A DNA stretch of 64,000 nucleotides. It comes from Nonomuraea angiospora (GTDB taxonomy: Bacteria; Actinomycetota; Actinomycetes; Streptosporangiales; Streptosporangiaceae). Positions 33,762 to 43,021 of the stretch are shown here, piece after piece. The position numbers and the translations under genes were made by a program. Location of the stretch: positions 11,222,001 to 11,286,000 of the forward strand of contig NZ_JADBEK010000001.1 of NCBI RefSeq assembly GCF_014873145.1. Direction: 5' to 3'. The notes beneath the pieces are model-generated. The model made no database searches. It was not told the DNA's origin and saw only the letters and a program-made list of their open reading frames with translations. How positions within the stretch are numbered: the first letter of the stretch is position 1; each line of letters begins with the position of its first letter.

Positions 33762-34790
33762 TCAGCCGACGACCACGTCCAGGAAGATCGGCTTCTTGGC
33801 GGACAGCAACTGGGTCCCGGCCTCGTCGGTCATCTTCCAGTAGATCTTGCATCTGCCGGGGGAGTCCGATGCGCGGACGCGTACCGCGATGTCGACGGGC
33901 TCGCCCGGCTGGACCGGATGTATCTCGACCCGTTTGGGGGCGCGGCACGGGGTGTCGTTCAGCCGGGTGAGATAGCGTCCCCGCCACGGGATGGTGCCGG
34001 TGTTCCTGATCCGCCAGATCTTCGTGAACTCCGCCCCCGTTTTCACCTTCGTGCCGTCCGGATGGGTGACGTCCCGTTCGAAGGCGGAATCGTCGTAGGG
34101 GGAGGCGGCCCGCGCCGGGGTGTTCGGCGCGCTGGGCTCGTCCTTTCCGGAGAGCGGGGCGAGCCAGGAGAAGAGGGCGGCACCGGTCGCGGCAGCGGCG
34201 GTCGCGACCGCCGCGATCATGGCCGGCCTCCTGGCGAGGGGAGGTCGGGTTCGGCGTTCGGGATGCTCCGCCATACGGGCCTCTGTCTCGATGTGCCCGG
34301 CACGGGCCTCAGCGGGTCCGGCGCGGGTCTCGTCGTGACCCGTACGGCCCTCGGCGGGTCCGGCGCGGGTCTCGTCGTGACCCGTACGGTCCTCGGTGGT
34401 CTCGCTACGTGCGGCGGCGCTCGCGGCCCGCTCCCAGTGGGCTCGCCACTCGCGCCGAGCCTCCTCGGCGTCCTGATTCAACCGGTCGACGGCGAGGACC
34501 CGGACGAACTCCCACGTCGTCTCCCAGGTCGGCAGGACCTGCCCCCGGGCGGCGGCTGCCAGCGAGGACTTCGAGGCCGCCGCGCCCATACGGGTCGACA
34601 TCTCCGCGAAGGACGGGTCGCCCGCCTCCGCCTTGAGCTCCCACAGGCGGTACGCGAGGGCGGCCACCGGGCCCGCGGCCGGTTCAGGCCGGACCGGCTT
34701 TCGCCCGGGCCGCGCTACCCTGCCCGTCCACTGCGGATCAGGCTCGTCTCCCTGCGATCCTGACGTCCCCGGTAATTCCGGCATCTTCAC
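33762..34790 (-). CDS. Membrane-anchored NBR1-Ig-like domain protein with N-terminal HTH-like region
   Basis: 342 residues. Residues ~40-115 ('LAYRLWELKAEAGDPSFAEM', 'TWEFVRVLAVDRLNQDAEE') look like the XRE/HTH-like domain seen at the start of many actinobacterial proteins of this type. Then come a repeat-rich linker, a transmembrane helix ('AMIAAVATAAAATGAALFSW') and a C-terminal NBR1-Ig-like domain ('FTKIWRIRNTGTIPWRGRYL', 'PGEPVDIAVRVRA'). In eukaryotes this Ig domain recruits cargo in autophagy; its bacterial role is unknown. Start GTG 34790 or ATG 34784. The Ig domain should face outward. Confidence 0.8.
   Translation of the reverse strand: MKMPELPGTSGSQGDEPDPQWTGRVARPGRKPVRPEPAAGPVAALAYRLWELKAEAGDPSFAEMSTRMGAAASKSSLAAAARGQVLPTWETTWEFVRVLAVDRLNQDAEEARREWRAHWERAASAAARSETTEDRTGHDETRAGPAEGRTGHDETRAGPAEARAGHIETEARMAEHPERRTRPPLARRPAMIAAVATAAAATGAALFSWLAPLSGKDEPSAPNTPARAASPYDDSAFERDVTHPDGTKVKTGAEFTKIWRIRNTGTIPWRGRYLTRLNDTPCRAPKRVEIHPVQPGEPVDIAVRVRASDSPGRCKIYWKMTDEAGTQLLSAKKPIFLDVVVG
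34307..34390. repeat. Two tandem 42-bp repeats inside the NBR1-Ig gene
   Basis: Units 34307-34348 and 34349-34390 are almost identical and encode a 14-residue repeat rich in Gly, His, Asp and Glu ('GHDETRAGP'). They form the linker before the membrane helix and are likely to vary in number between strains. Confidence 0.85.
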
Positions 34791-34920
34791 CTGCCCTGTC
34801 CGGCACCGTCAACCGGCCGTGCCGACGACCCCGGCATGGCCTGTGACACCTGAGAGCAAATGAGATTACCTGAATTGTCCGAATAAGTCCGGAATTCTGC
34901 GGGTTACCTGGACGCCCTGG

Positions 34921-35436
34921 TCATTCCCCCGCGCATGCCCGGAAGCCGTACCCCGCCGCGAAGGATCGCAATGCCTTCTCGTTCTCGTCCGGTTCCAAGG
35001 ACTGTTCCACCGCCTTCTTCGCCTCTCCCTTCCTGCCCGCGCGCATCGCCGCCTCCGCGCGTCCGCTGAGTTCGCGCAGGCTCGCGGCCAGCGCCCTGGC
35101 GGGCACGAAGAACCTGTTCCGCACTTGCGGGACGTCATCACTGGGCGGCGCGATCGCTTCTATCGCGGCGATGGTGCCGGTCATCGACTCCGACGCGCGG
35201 CGCAGCTCGTCCACCTCCTCGCGCAGGTTCGCAGGTGGCTCCTCGCGGAGGTCCGACTGCCGGGACGCTTCCTCGCACACCGCGTCCACGGCGGCGATGT
35301 ATTGCCTTTTGACGTCCTCGTACGGTTCCTCCTCCGCCACCGAGACCGTCGCCCACAGCACGAAGGCAAGGGCCAGCACGACCCCGTCGACGATCATGCG
35401 CCACGCCTGGACATGCCTTCTCTCACGCGATCTCAT
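34921..35436 (-). CDS. Small exported or membrane-anchored protein of unknown function
   Basis: 171 residues from ATG 35436 with gaaggagtg upstream. A hydrophobic helix (residues 15-34) follows a basic start, either a signal peptide or an anchor. The rest is helical and charged ('VKRQYIAAVDAVCEEASRQ', 'LREEVDELRRASESMTG') with two Cys, one near residue 54 and one near the C-terminus, that could form a disulfide. I recognise no domain. Confidence 0.75.
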   Translation of the reverse strand: MRSRERRHVQAWRMIVDGVVLALAFVLWATVSVAEEEPYEDVKRQYIAAVDAVCEEASRQSDLREEPPANLREEVDELRRASESMTGTIAAIEAIAPPSDDVPQVRNRFFVPARALAASLRELSGRAEAAMRAGRKGEAKKAVEQSLEPDENEKALRSFAAGYGFRACAGE

Positions 35437-35463
35437 CCGCCGCTCACTCCTTCGGAAGAAAAC

Positions 35464-35493
35464 GCCCTTGGCGCTCTCGCGAGCGCCAAGGGC
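35464..35493 (-). terminator. Intrinsic terminator after the gene at 35533
   Basis: A perfect 13-bp stem GCCCTTGGCGCTC / GAGCGCCAAGGGC with loop TCGC, 40 bases past the stop at 35533 and 28 bases before the next gene's start at 35436. Confidence 0.8.
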
Positions 35494-35532
35494 CGAAGTC
35501 CGGCCGAGCTACGTCCCCGTCCTAGCTCGAAA

Positions 35533-36054
35533 TCAACACCGGATCCGGCGCTCCTGCGACCGCTTGTGCAGGGTGGCCACTTCGCTGCCACGCAGGACCG
35601 AGTAGAGATGCACCTTCGTCTGGTTGCGGTAGAGCTGGCTACCGCCGGAGCACCTCCACGAAGGGGTCGTCGTCACGGTGAACGCCGCCCTTCCCTTCTT
35701 CACCTCCGAGGTGGCCTTCGTCCGCCAGAAACCGAGCCCGCGATACTGCTGGAGGCTCGTCTTGACCACGGCCCGGCGGCCCCACTCGCCCTTCTCGCAG
35801 TGGACCTGCCTGCTGGTCGTGATGTAGGCGCCGGTCCTGTACGGGGTCTTTATCCGCTGCCAGCCCTTGCAGCGGTCGTGGTACCCGATCCCCAGATAGG
35901 ACTTCGCCGACCAGCCCGGCGCCAGGGCGGCCGAGCTGTCCGAGACGGCGGTGACGCCCAGCCCCGCCTGTGCCGACGCGGACGACCCCGCCATGAGCCC
36001 GGCCGTCAGCCCGACGACGAGAGCCGCTCCGGTAATCCCTTTTCGTCCGATCAT
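35533..36054 (-). CDS. Small secreted protein of unknown function
   Basis: 173 residues from ATG 36054 (gaaaggaga upstream). A clear signal peptide ends at 'SASAQAG'. The mature protein has Cys-containing beta-rich sequence ('YHDRCKGWQRIKTPYRTG', 'QVHCEKGEWGRR', 'PSWRCSGGSQLYRNQTK') with four cysteines including the C-terminal one, suggesting two disulfides. Many Streptosporangiales encode similar short exported proteins without assigned function. Confidence 0.8.
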   Translation of the reverse strand: MIGRKGITGAALVVGLTAGLMAGSSASAQAGLGVTAVSDSSAALAPGWSAKSYLGIGYHDRCKGWQRIKTPYRTGAYITTSRQVHCEKGEWGRRAVVKTSLQQYRGLGFWRTKATSEVKKGRAAFTVTTTPSWRCSGGSQLYRNQTKVHLYSVLRGSEVATLHKRSQERRIRC

Positions 36055-36584
36055 CGGATCTCCTTTCAAAGAAATCCTCTGCACTTTCCGACTCGGGAGT
36101 CCCCGATCAACCGCGCACAGCGATTCATTGGAATAGCCGAACACCTGCCAATGGCGTCGGCACCGGACACTGGCGCCGGGAACGGCACCACTCTGACCGC
36201 CGATGCCCGGCACCGGCAAGCGATCCGCCCCGTCCAGTCGTCCAAACATTGTCCAGAGCTATTAGGACAATCGAATCCGCAGGTCAGGAAGTTGCGGCAG
36301 GGATTCAACGCACCGGCGGAATCTTTCCCGGCTCCGCCCGATCAGCGCCCACACCGAACGGGGTGTCGCAGCAATTGCGGCATCCAACAATTCGCAGGAC
36401 GGCAAGGCGCCGGTTGCCACCCGGAATCGATCGCAGGCAGTGGACACCAACGGGTGCGTCCCCGCTCGGCCTGCCTGGCGCGCGTCGCATCGGCCGTGTG
36501 CGGCAGGCCGAGACCCAGCAGGCCGAGCAGGTACGGCTCAGCCACCACGCCGCTCGCACCGTCCCCGCCGCCCGGCTCGGCGAG
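36055..36584. other. Non-coding stretch without a supported gene
   Basis: Codon patterns in the open frames here are not protein-like and no domain is seen. It contains the upstream region of the secreted-protein gene (near 36060-36120) and leads into the PPOX fragment. Confidence 0.5.
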
Positions 36585-36716
36585 CGCCCCGCCCAGGACG
36601 CGCGCGCGTCGATCCGCGTGGACGACGATCATCCACTCTTCGCCTTCGTCGCCGTCGAAGGCCGCGCCACCCTGATCGAGGATCTGCTGACCGTGCGGCA
36701 GCGAGCCACCCGGTGA
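36585..36716 (+). pseudogene. Fragment of a PPOX-class (F420/FMN) oxidoreductase
   Basis: 'DARASIRVDDDHPLFAFVAV' followed by 'EGRATLIEDLLTVRQRATR' matches the middle of pyridoxamine-oxidase-like F420-dependent enzymes (strand, then V-x-G-x-A). The N-terminal cofactor-binding part and the end are missing. It stops at 36716 beside the ROK gene. Confidence 0.5.
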
Positions 36717-36758
36717 CCGGCCCCGCTCCGCGCTGTCGGCGCGGCCGTCCTGACCCCA

Positions 36759-37973
36759 TCAGCGCAGGGTGGCCAGCGTGTCGAGGGGGTTGTCCAGGAG
36801 GTTGGCGAAGGCGAGTTCGGCGGCACCGGCGAGCGTGGTGTCGTCGCCGAGGGCCGTCACGGCCAGGCGGACACGTTCGCGCGACACCGGCAGGACATGC
36901 GCGTCGATCCGGGCACGGACGCGTGACGCGGCGCCCGGGTAGACATCGCGGAGCATCCCGCCGAAGACCACGAGCGCCGGGTTGAACAGGTTGATGAGGT
37001 TGACGACGCCGACACCGAGCCAGTCGCCGATGCGGTCGAGGGCGTCCCGTGCGCGGGCGTCGCCGCTCCCGGCGAGGGCGACGACTGCGCGGATGCCGTC
37101 GCGTCCGACGAGTTCGCCGGACCGTCCCGCGTAGTCGAGCAGCGCCTCCTCTCCCACTTCGGCCTCCAGACAGCCGCGCGACCCGCACAGGCAGGGCCGT
37201 CCGTCGAACGGGTTGACCAGCATGTGCCCGAGTTCGCAGCCGTAGCCTCCGTCTCCGTCCAGGAGTTTGCCGCCGACGATGATCCCGCCGCCGACGCCGA
37301 CGTCCCCGTGCAGGTAGATGAGGTTGTCGACGTCGCATCCCGCGCCGCGTACGTGCTCGGCGATCGCTCCCAGGTGTGCCTCGTTGCCGACCTCGACGGG
37401 AAGCCCGAGACCGAGCCCGGCGGCGAGCTCCGCGCCGAACGCCTGGTCCACCCAGCCGAGATGCGGTCCGTACCGGACCGTGCCGTCGGCGCGCCTGATC
37501 AACCCGCAGTACGACGCGCCCACACCCACGCACAACGCGCCCGGACCGGCCCCGACGACCAGTTCGCGGCCGAAGGCGGCGAGGACGCCTACGACGTCCT
37601 CCAGATCGACCCCGGCGCGGGTGCGCACGGCCTCGCGGCGCTCGAGGACCCGGCCGCCGAGCCCGACACGGGCCGCGAGCAGCCGGTCCACGGCGACGTC
37701 GAACGCGAGCCCGTACAGCGTCCCCTGCTCGGGCATGACGACGATGGACGGCCGCCCGGCGCGACCCCGCCCGATGGGGACGCCCTCGCGGACCAGCCCG
37801 GCGGCGGCGAGTTCGGCGGTCAGGTCCATGATGGTGCTGCGGTTGAGGCCCATCCGGCGGCCGAGCGCGGCCCGTGACACGGCCCCTTCCTTATGGACGC
37901 GCCGCAGCACCTCACTCAGGTTCCGCTGCCGCATCTGCTCCTGTGTCCGCGCGCCCGCCGCCGATCCCGTCAT
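36759..37973 (-). CDS. ROK family transcriptional regulator (NagC/XylR type)
   Basis: 404 residues from ATG 37973. The N-terminal winged HTH is 'GAVSRAALGRRMGLNRSTIM' then 'LAAAGLVREGVPIGRGRAGR'. The ROK domain has 'LAFDVAVDRLLAARVGLGG', 'YLHGDVGVGGGIIVGG' and the zinc site 'GHMLVNPFDGRPCLCGSRGC' followed by Leu-Glu. Such proteins repress sugar genes and respond to sugars. No sugar operon is next to it now; its former target may be among the decayed genes around 38150. Confidence 0.93.
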   Translation of the reverse strand: MTGSAAGARTQEQMRQRNLSEVLRRVHKEGAVSRAALGRRMGLNRSTIMDLTAELAAAGLVREGVPIGRGRAGRPSIVVMPEQGTLYGLAFDVAVDRLLAARVGLGGRVLERREAVRTRAGVDLEDVVGVLAAFGRELVVGAGPGALCVGVGASYCGLIRRADGTVRYGPHLGWVDQAFGAELAAGLGLGLPVEVGNEAHLGAIAEHVRGAGCDVDNLIYLHGDVGVGGGIIVGGKLLDGDGGYGCELGHMLVNPFDGRPCLCGSRGCLEAEVGEEALLDYAGRSGELVGRDGIRAVVALAGSGDARARDALDRIGDWLGVGVVNLINLFNPALVVFGGMLRDVYPGAASRVRARIDAHVLPVSRERVRLAVTALGDDTTLAGAAELAFANLLDNPLDTLATLR

Positions 37974-38149
37974 CCCCGCCAGCCTAGGCCGGGGTCGGTA
38001 CTTGTGAACAGCAGGACAGCCATGAGCGCTCCCCACTGGAAACAAGCGTTCCGATACATCCGCGCTTGAACCGCGGGAAAGGCGTGCGATCGATCGACGC
38101 CAACCCGACACCCCAACAAGATCACCGACCTGCGGTTCGTCGTCCCGGT

Positions 38150-38420
38150 CAAGACGATCAACGCCGGCGGCCGGCTCGAAGTCTGCTCCACCATCCGCTC
38201 CAGCAGCACGAAGCAGGCACCGGAGTAGTGGAACTCCGCCCTGGACGAGCGTGGTCTTCGGGAAGTTGTCGGCACCGTTCATGACCTGGAGCAGCGTGGG
38301 CACGGTCGCGTCCAGGCCGTAGCCCGCAGCCTGCGGCGTCGAAGCCGGAACAGCCGTCGGCAGGAGACGCGGAGCGGCGGCCGACGACGCCTGCCCGGTG
38401 GGGCAGGACGCGCTCGATGG
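38150..38420 (-). pseudogene. Serine hydrolase (beta-lactamase family) fragment with frameshift
   Basis: On the minus strand 'GLDATVPTLLQVMNGADNF' then 'PKTTLVQGG' is followed in another frame by 'AEFHYSGACFVLLERMVEQT'. These match the region around the YSG/YxN motif of PF00144 hydrolases. A single-base shift near 38240 separates them. The SxxK part is missing. Confidence 0.6.
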
Positions 38421-38452
38421 CGGGCACGGCCGTGGAGGAGTCACCCAACCCC

Positions 38453-38977
38453 TCAATGACGGCTCCTCCAACGGGCCAGCCACGCCGCGTGCTGACGCAT
38501 GCGTGTGAGGTCGTCGGGAAAGCAGCTCTCCCAGCCCTCATCCAAACGCATCCAGGCCACGGGCTGCCCGGGCTCCGCGACGAACGGAGTCGCCGCATCG
38601 ACAACCGCGGCATACGACAGCCCGAGAGTGACAGAGAGCTTCGGGTGGTAGGAGCGAACTGCAACCGCTGCCGGCTCGTCCATCAGTTCCACTCGAAGGC
38701 CGGTCTCCTCGAAGAGTTCCCGGGCCGCACCCTCACGCGGCAGCTCTCCGAACTCGACTTTCCCGCCTGGCGGCACCCAGCCTCGCCGACGATGCTTCAC
38801 CAACAGGACCTGGGCGAGATCCTCGTCAAAGACCCAGACCTCGGCTCCGAGCGGCTCCATCGGGCCTTGCTCAGCAACGGCCAGCCACTGGCGAGCCTCG
38901 TCGAACTCGGCCACAGCCCGACCGGCATCGACAGCTGCCGCCTCGAGAACCCGCTTGTCGATCACGTTCCGAACCAT
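38453..38977 (-). CDS. Nudix hydrolase
   Basis: 174 residues from ATG 38977. The Nudix box is 'GKVEFGELPREGAARELFEE' plus 'TGL', the G-x5-E-x7-REUXEEXGU pattern that binds Mg2+ and the diphosphate. 'WVPPGG' precedes it as usual. The N-terminal 45 residues are helical and may select the substrate. Family members cleave nucleoside diphosphates linked to another group; the exact substrate is unknown. Confidence 0.9.
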   Translation of the reverse strand: MVRNVIDKRVLEAAAVDAGRAVAEFDEARQWLAVAEQGPMEPLGAEVWVFDEDLAQVLLVKHRRRGWVPPGGKVEFGELPREGAARELFEETGLRVELMDEPAAVAVRSYHPKLSVTLGLSYAAVVDAATPFVAEPGQPVAWMRLDEGWESCFPDDLTRMRQHAAWLARWRSRH

Positions 38978-39531
38978 CCGGCCAAGATACGGTGACGCAC
39001 TGACAACGAATCGTAAGGGCTCATCGTGTCCGGCCGAACACCTGGCCGCCGGCCCCGATCGCAACATAACGTCCCTCACATGACAGAAAAGATCATCTTG
39101 CTCTGACTGTGAGAACCGGCCTGCGACCCAAGATGACAATCGGATCTGGTGCGCCAGCACCGCGAGCGCACGCCCGCCACCGACGCCGCCGCATCGGGGT
39201 TGGAGGGCTGGCGGCTCATCCAGGCGCTGCGCGAGCAGGACCAGCACCGCTACCAGCTGATCGCCCCGGACGGCCGCACCGCCGGCACCCACGCCATCGC
39301 GGCCGTCGCCGAAACCATCGCCAGCACCGGCCCTCCGGCCTCCACCCGGGGGTCGCCGCCCAGGTGGCGCCGGGCCCGTTCGACCAGGTCCTCGTCCCCC
39401 CCGGGATGCCCGAGCAGTTCCTCGATCCGCTCCCGTTCATGCTCGACCAGCGCGCGGAGCCGACCGGGCGCGCCGGCGGCGATCTGCGGGCGGTACGGGC
39501 ATGCCACCGCGTCTCGGGTACACCTGCGTGG
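38978..39531. other. Stretch with only gene-like scraps
   Basis: A plus-strand frame at about 39149-39350 ('GLEGWRLIQALREQDQHRYQ') and a minus-strand frame at about 39350-39507 ('GRLRALVEHERERIEELLGH') have coding-like composition but no full domain and no good start. They may be pieces of decayed genes. I see nothing else here. Confidence 0.35.
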
Positions 39532-41136
39532 TTACCGGCGTGCCCGCGCCGCGGCGTCCCGGACCGCGTGGTCCGGGCCCGTCTCCGCCAGCTCGTCCAG
39601 CACCTCCAATGCCTCCGCGGTGCCGATCCGGGCGATGGCGTCGACCGCCTTGACCGCGCGGGCCCTGGTGCCCCGCGCTACCCAGCCGGGGATCAGGGCG
39701 GCCAGGTCGCGGGCCGTCCGGCCGTCGCCGAGCCGTCCCAGCGCGGGCAGCGCCCAGGCGTCGCCGTGCAGGAACAGCGCCCAGCCCAGGTCGGCCAGCG
39801 AGCGCCGGTCGCAGGCGTCGCGGACCGCGTCCAGCGGCTCGTCCGGCTTCCTGGCCAGCGCGACGAGCCTCCTGGTCGCGGCGGCGGGCAGGGCCCGGCC
39901 GCCGCCCTTGAGCAGCACCTGTGGCAGGACATCGGGATCGGCGTACGCTGGCAGCCGGGGCGCCCGGCCCGGCGCGGTCAGCACCGCCGGGACGTCCTCG
40001 CCGGGCGCGTCCGGGACCCGCGGCGCCGGGTCCGGCCCGGGCAGTTCGGGATGCGCCTTGAGGTGCATGCGGAGCAGCCCGGCGGCGAGGAGCGCCGACG
40101 TCGAGTCGCTCGCGGCCACCGTGGACAGCACCCGTACCGCCCGTACGGGGAAGCGCTCCATCGCTGCGAGCAGGTACTCACGCGCGAACTCCCGCTCGTA
40201 CCGCTCCAGCAGCAGCTTGAACGCCTCGTCGCTCGGAATCAGGGAGATCAGCTCCACGAACTGCTCCCGCCACGGCTTGTAGATTCTGAGCCGGTCCCAG
40301 GCGTCGACCAGGACCGGGGCGGCCGCCGGGCCCAAGCCATCGGCCATCGTGGCGCGCATCCCGTACGTGAACGCGTCGAAGTCGGAGTCCTCCAGTCTCC
40401 AGCCGAGCAGTTCGAGGTGCCGCGGCGTGCCCACCGACGCCCACAGCCGTTCGCGGTAGAAGGCGTTCGAGCCCCACTCGGCGGACGGCGGGTCGGCGCA
40501 GCACTCGTCCACCCAGTCGTGCCGGGTGGGCACCAGGTAGGAGACGACGAGCCGCCGGGAGCGGGTGCCGCGGTGCGCGGCCAGCCGTTCCACCGCCCGC
40601 CGGTACTCCTCCTCGGGGCAGAAGGCCAGCAGGCCCCGGACCCGGCGCAGGCTCACCGAGTCGACCTGCCGAAGGGAGTCCAGCGGGCGCAGGTCTTTCG
40701 TCGAGGAGGCGATGCCGCTCAGTTCGGCGAGCGCGCAGGCGGCGAAGGCGAGCCCGCGGGAGGCGATCCACCCGTCGGTGAAGGTTCGCGGCGTCTCGTT
40801 CCCGTTCTGCGCGCGGTCGACGATCGATGCGATCGCCGCCGCCCCGGCGGGGTCGTCAGCGCCGCCGAGGTACGCCCGCGCATGCGCGACCAGGGCCGGG
40901 TCGCTCACAGCCGCCGACAGCACCGCCTCGATGTGGCCGCGGTGCTCCTCGGCCAGCTTCGCCGCCACGTCCGCGGCGCCGGGATCGACGGTGTCGCCGG
41001 GCGCGACCTCACCCAGCGCCCGGTCGGAGACGCCCGGTTCCGCTGGGAGCGCGCCGCCCCGCCGGGGGTGCAGATCTCGGCGCAGGGGCTCGGAGAGGAC
41101 CAGGACGTCCTCGGCCGGGGGGAAGTGATCATCCAT
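39532..41136 (-). CDS. Large HEAT-like repeat protein of unknown function, possibly C-terminally truncated
   Basis: 534 residues from ATG 41136. Repeated helical pairs are visible throughout ('WGSNAFYRERLWASVG', 'WREQFVELISLIPSDEAF', 'AVKAVDAIARIGTAEALEVL'), fitting a HEAT/ARM solenoid; the last repeats are the clearest. It resembles the front part of MolR/DUF4132-type proteins, which are usually twice as long, so the C-terminal domain may have been lost. A helical scrap downstream in the same direction (39350-39507) is compatible with that. No catalytic motif is seen. Confidence 0.65.
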   Translation of the reverse strand: MDDHFPPAEDVLVLSEPLRRDLHPRRGGALPAEPGVSDRALGEVAPGDTVDPGAADVAAKLAEEHRGHIEAVLSAAVSDPALVAHARAYLGGADDPAGAAAIASIVDRAQNGNETPRTFTDGWIASRGLAFAACALAELSGIASSTKDLRPLDSLRQVDSVSLRRVRGLLAFCPEEEYRRAVERLAAHRGTRSRRLVVSYLVPTRHDWVDECCADPPSAEWGSNAFYRERLWASVGTPRHLELLGWRLEDSDFDAFTYGMRATMADGLGPAAAPVLVDAWDRLRIYKPWREQFVELISLIPSDEAFKLLLERYEREFAREYLLAAMERFPVRAVRVLSTVAASDSTSALLAAGLLRMHLKAHPELPGPDPAPRVPDAPGEDVPAVLTAPGRAPRLPAYADPDVLPQVLLKGGGRALPAAATRRLVALARKPDEPLDAVRDACDRRSLADLGWALFLHGDAWALPALGRLGDGRTARDLAALIPGWVARGTRARAVKAVDAIARIGTAEALEVLDELAETGPDHAVRDAAARARR

Positions 41137-41196
41137 GGCGGATCACCATAGGGGAACGGGGCGACATTCCCCCGAGTCCGGCAGATACCGCAGGTC

Positions 41197-41400
41197 GTGC
41201 TTCACTTCGCGGACGGTCCGAGCCGGCTCGCGGGCGAACGGAACGGCGCGGTCGCCAACGAACGGCAGCTGTGGTCGGTGCTGATCGATTATGCCGATCA
41301 CTACAACGGGCGTCGCCCGCACCAGTTCCGCCGGCAGTTGTCACCCGATCATGACGAGCGGACCGGTTTCGGCTCGAACTACTGTCGGACACATCCTCAC
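41197..41400 (+). pseudogene. Transposase (integrase catalytic domain) C-terminal fragment
   Basis: 'NERQLWSVLIDYADHYNGRR' then 'PHQ' is the end of an rve/IS481- or IS3-type transposase, where 'HYNxxRPH' is strongly conserved. The N-terminal DDE residues are absent and no terminal inverted repeat is visible. A relic of an insertion sequence. Confidence 0.6.
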
Positions 41401-42023
41401 CTCCGTCCGGCCGGGCACCGCGCCACCGCAGTGCTGCACCCAAGACGGGGCCCGCCTCGTGACAGGCGGCGCACCGCTTCGGCACCGCCCGGCGTATGCC
41501 CGCGAAGATCGTGCGGGAAGCCGCTTGGCCTCACCCCTTGAGCCGGGGAGAGGTGTCCTGCACCCTGAGCGTCTCTCGACGTCGTGAAGTCAGCGGCCTG
41601 TATCCGGACAGACGCCTCACCTGACAAGGTGCCCATCGAGGCGTTCGAGACCTCCTTCGGGGTCCTCGGCCCACACCTGCTGCACCCCAGCGCCCTGGCC
41701 GCGACGTTGACGCCGATGGCCGCCGACGACAGCCTCCCGCCGATGATGCGAGATGCCGCCCACATCGCCGCCGGCATCCTGTGGAGCGACTCCGGCGGTT
41801 GGTAGCCCTGCCAAGGCGCCGTCCCTGCACCAGGGTGCGGCCACTTTCGGCGACGGTGAGCATCCGAGCTCGATCTGCGCCGCCCGGACCGGGCCGGCCG
41901 CCAGCGGTTTCAGCTCGCGCAGGTGCTCTTCTCATAAAATGGGTACGTCGGGAAACGCCCGCTCAACGGAGTCGCCCTCTGGCTTCGCGCGGGACGAGCC
42001 GATCGATCTGGGGAGGTGCTGTC
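41401..42023. other. Stretch without a supported gene
   Basis: A short plus-strand frame at 41584-41805 ('LGPHLLHPSALAATLTPMAA') looks protein-like but has no known domain and no ribosome site. The rest shows no coding pattern. It lies next to a transposase relic. Confidence 0.35.
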
Positions 42024-42395
42024 ATGGCCGTGCACATCACCTATCGCCGAGTTTATGAGGAGACCCCACCGGGCGACGGCAAGCGGGTGCTCGTCGACCG
42101 GGTCTGGCCGCGGGGTATGCGTAAGCAGGACGCTCACCTGGACGAGTGGCTGCGTGACGTCGCCCCGTCCAGCGAACTGCGCCGGTGGTACGGCCACGAG
42201 CCGAGCCGCTTCGCCGAGTTCCGCCGCCGCTACCTTGCTGAGCTGCGTGATGCCGGACATCGGGAGGCGGCCCGACACCTGCGTGACCTCGCGGCCCATG
42301 ACGATCTCACGCTGCTGACCGCCACCAAGGACGTGGACCACAGCCAGGCCGCGGTCCTCGCAGAGTGGCTGACCGGCCGCGGGCGATCCGAGTGA
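42024..42395 (+). CDS. DUF488 family protein (YeaO-like)
   Basis: 123 residues from ATG 42024 (ggggagg 6 bases upstream). 'RVLVDRVWPRGMRKQDAHLD' then 'EWLRDVAPSSELRRWYGHEP' and 'DLTLLTATKDVDHSQAAVLA' are the DUF488 signatures. The family is small, cytoplasmic and of unknown function, sometimes linked to MarR or haem genes. Single gene here. Confidence 0.9.
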   Translation: MAVHITYRRVYEETPPGDGKRVLVDRVWPRGMRKQDAHLDEWLRDVAPSSELRRWYGHEPSRFAEFRRRYLAELRDAGHREAARHLRDLAAHDDLTLLTATKDVDHSQAAVLAEWLTGRGRSE

Positions 42396-43021
42396 TGACC
42401 GCGACGCCTCGGGCCATCGGTTGGTTCGGCATGCCGGCCGGATCGTCGCGGGATGAGGAATCATCCGGGCGGGCCGCATCTCGGGCCGTTCGGCTTCGAT
42501 GAGAATCGCGGCCACCACGTGGCCCGCGCCGAACGGCAACTGACCACCGCCCGAGCAATGTGCGTTCAAATATGGCTTCACCCGCTTGCTCCTGGTGTGT
42601 CGTGGAGCAGCTCAGGGGAACGTCGTTCCTGGTGGGGGTGCAGCAGGGCTGAGAGGTCGCATGGCTTGAGGTTCCTCTTGGCCTGGGAATGAGTATCGCG
42701 ACACCTGGCGGATGAGGCCGGTCGGCGAGGCGTGCCGGACCGCGCGGGCCGAGGGCGGGTGGCGACGCCAGGCGTAGTTCCCTTTCATAGGAAGACGCCT
42801 TGCGGGAAGGGGAGGGGTGATGCGCCCAGGCATGAGATGCATCTGAGGCCCACCCCGCGCAGGGGCTGGGGCCGGCAGCGGCAGATGCTTGGAGGGGTGT
42901 TGCTGCAGGACGTCTCTGAGTGGGCGGTCGCTCTCATCAGCCGCCCCGGATCTCGTGACTCTCCCGGCGCGGCGAGGGACCGCCTTGGTGATGACCGGGC
43001 GCAGATCGACCGCGACATATC
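42396..43021. other. Gap without a supported gene
   Basis: Frames on both strands lack starts with ribosome sites and show no domain. It holds the upstream region of the DedA gene. I could not place a convincing promoter. Confidence 0.4.
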
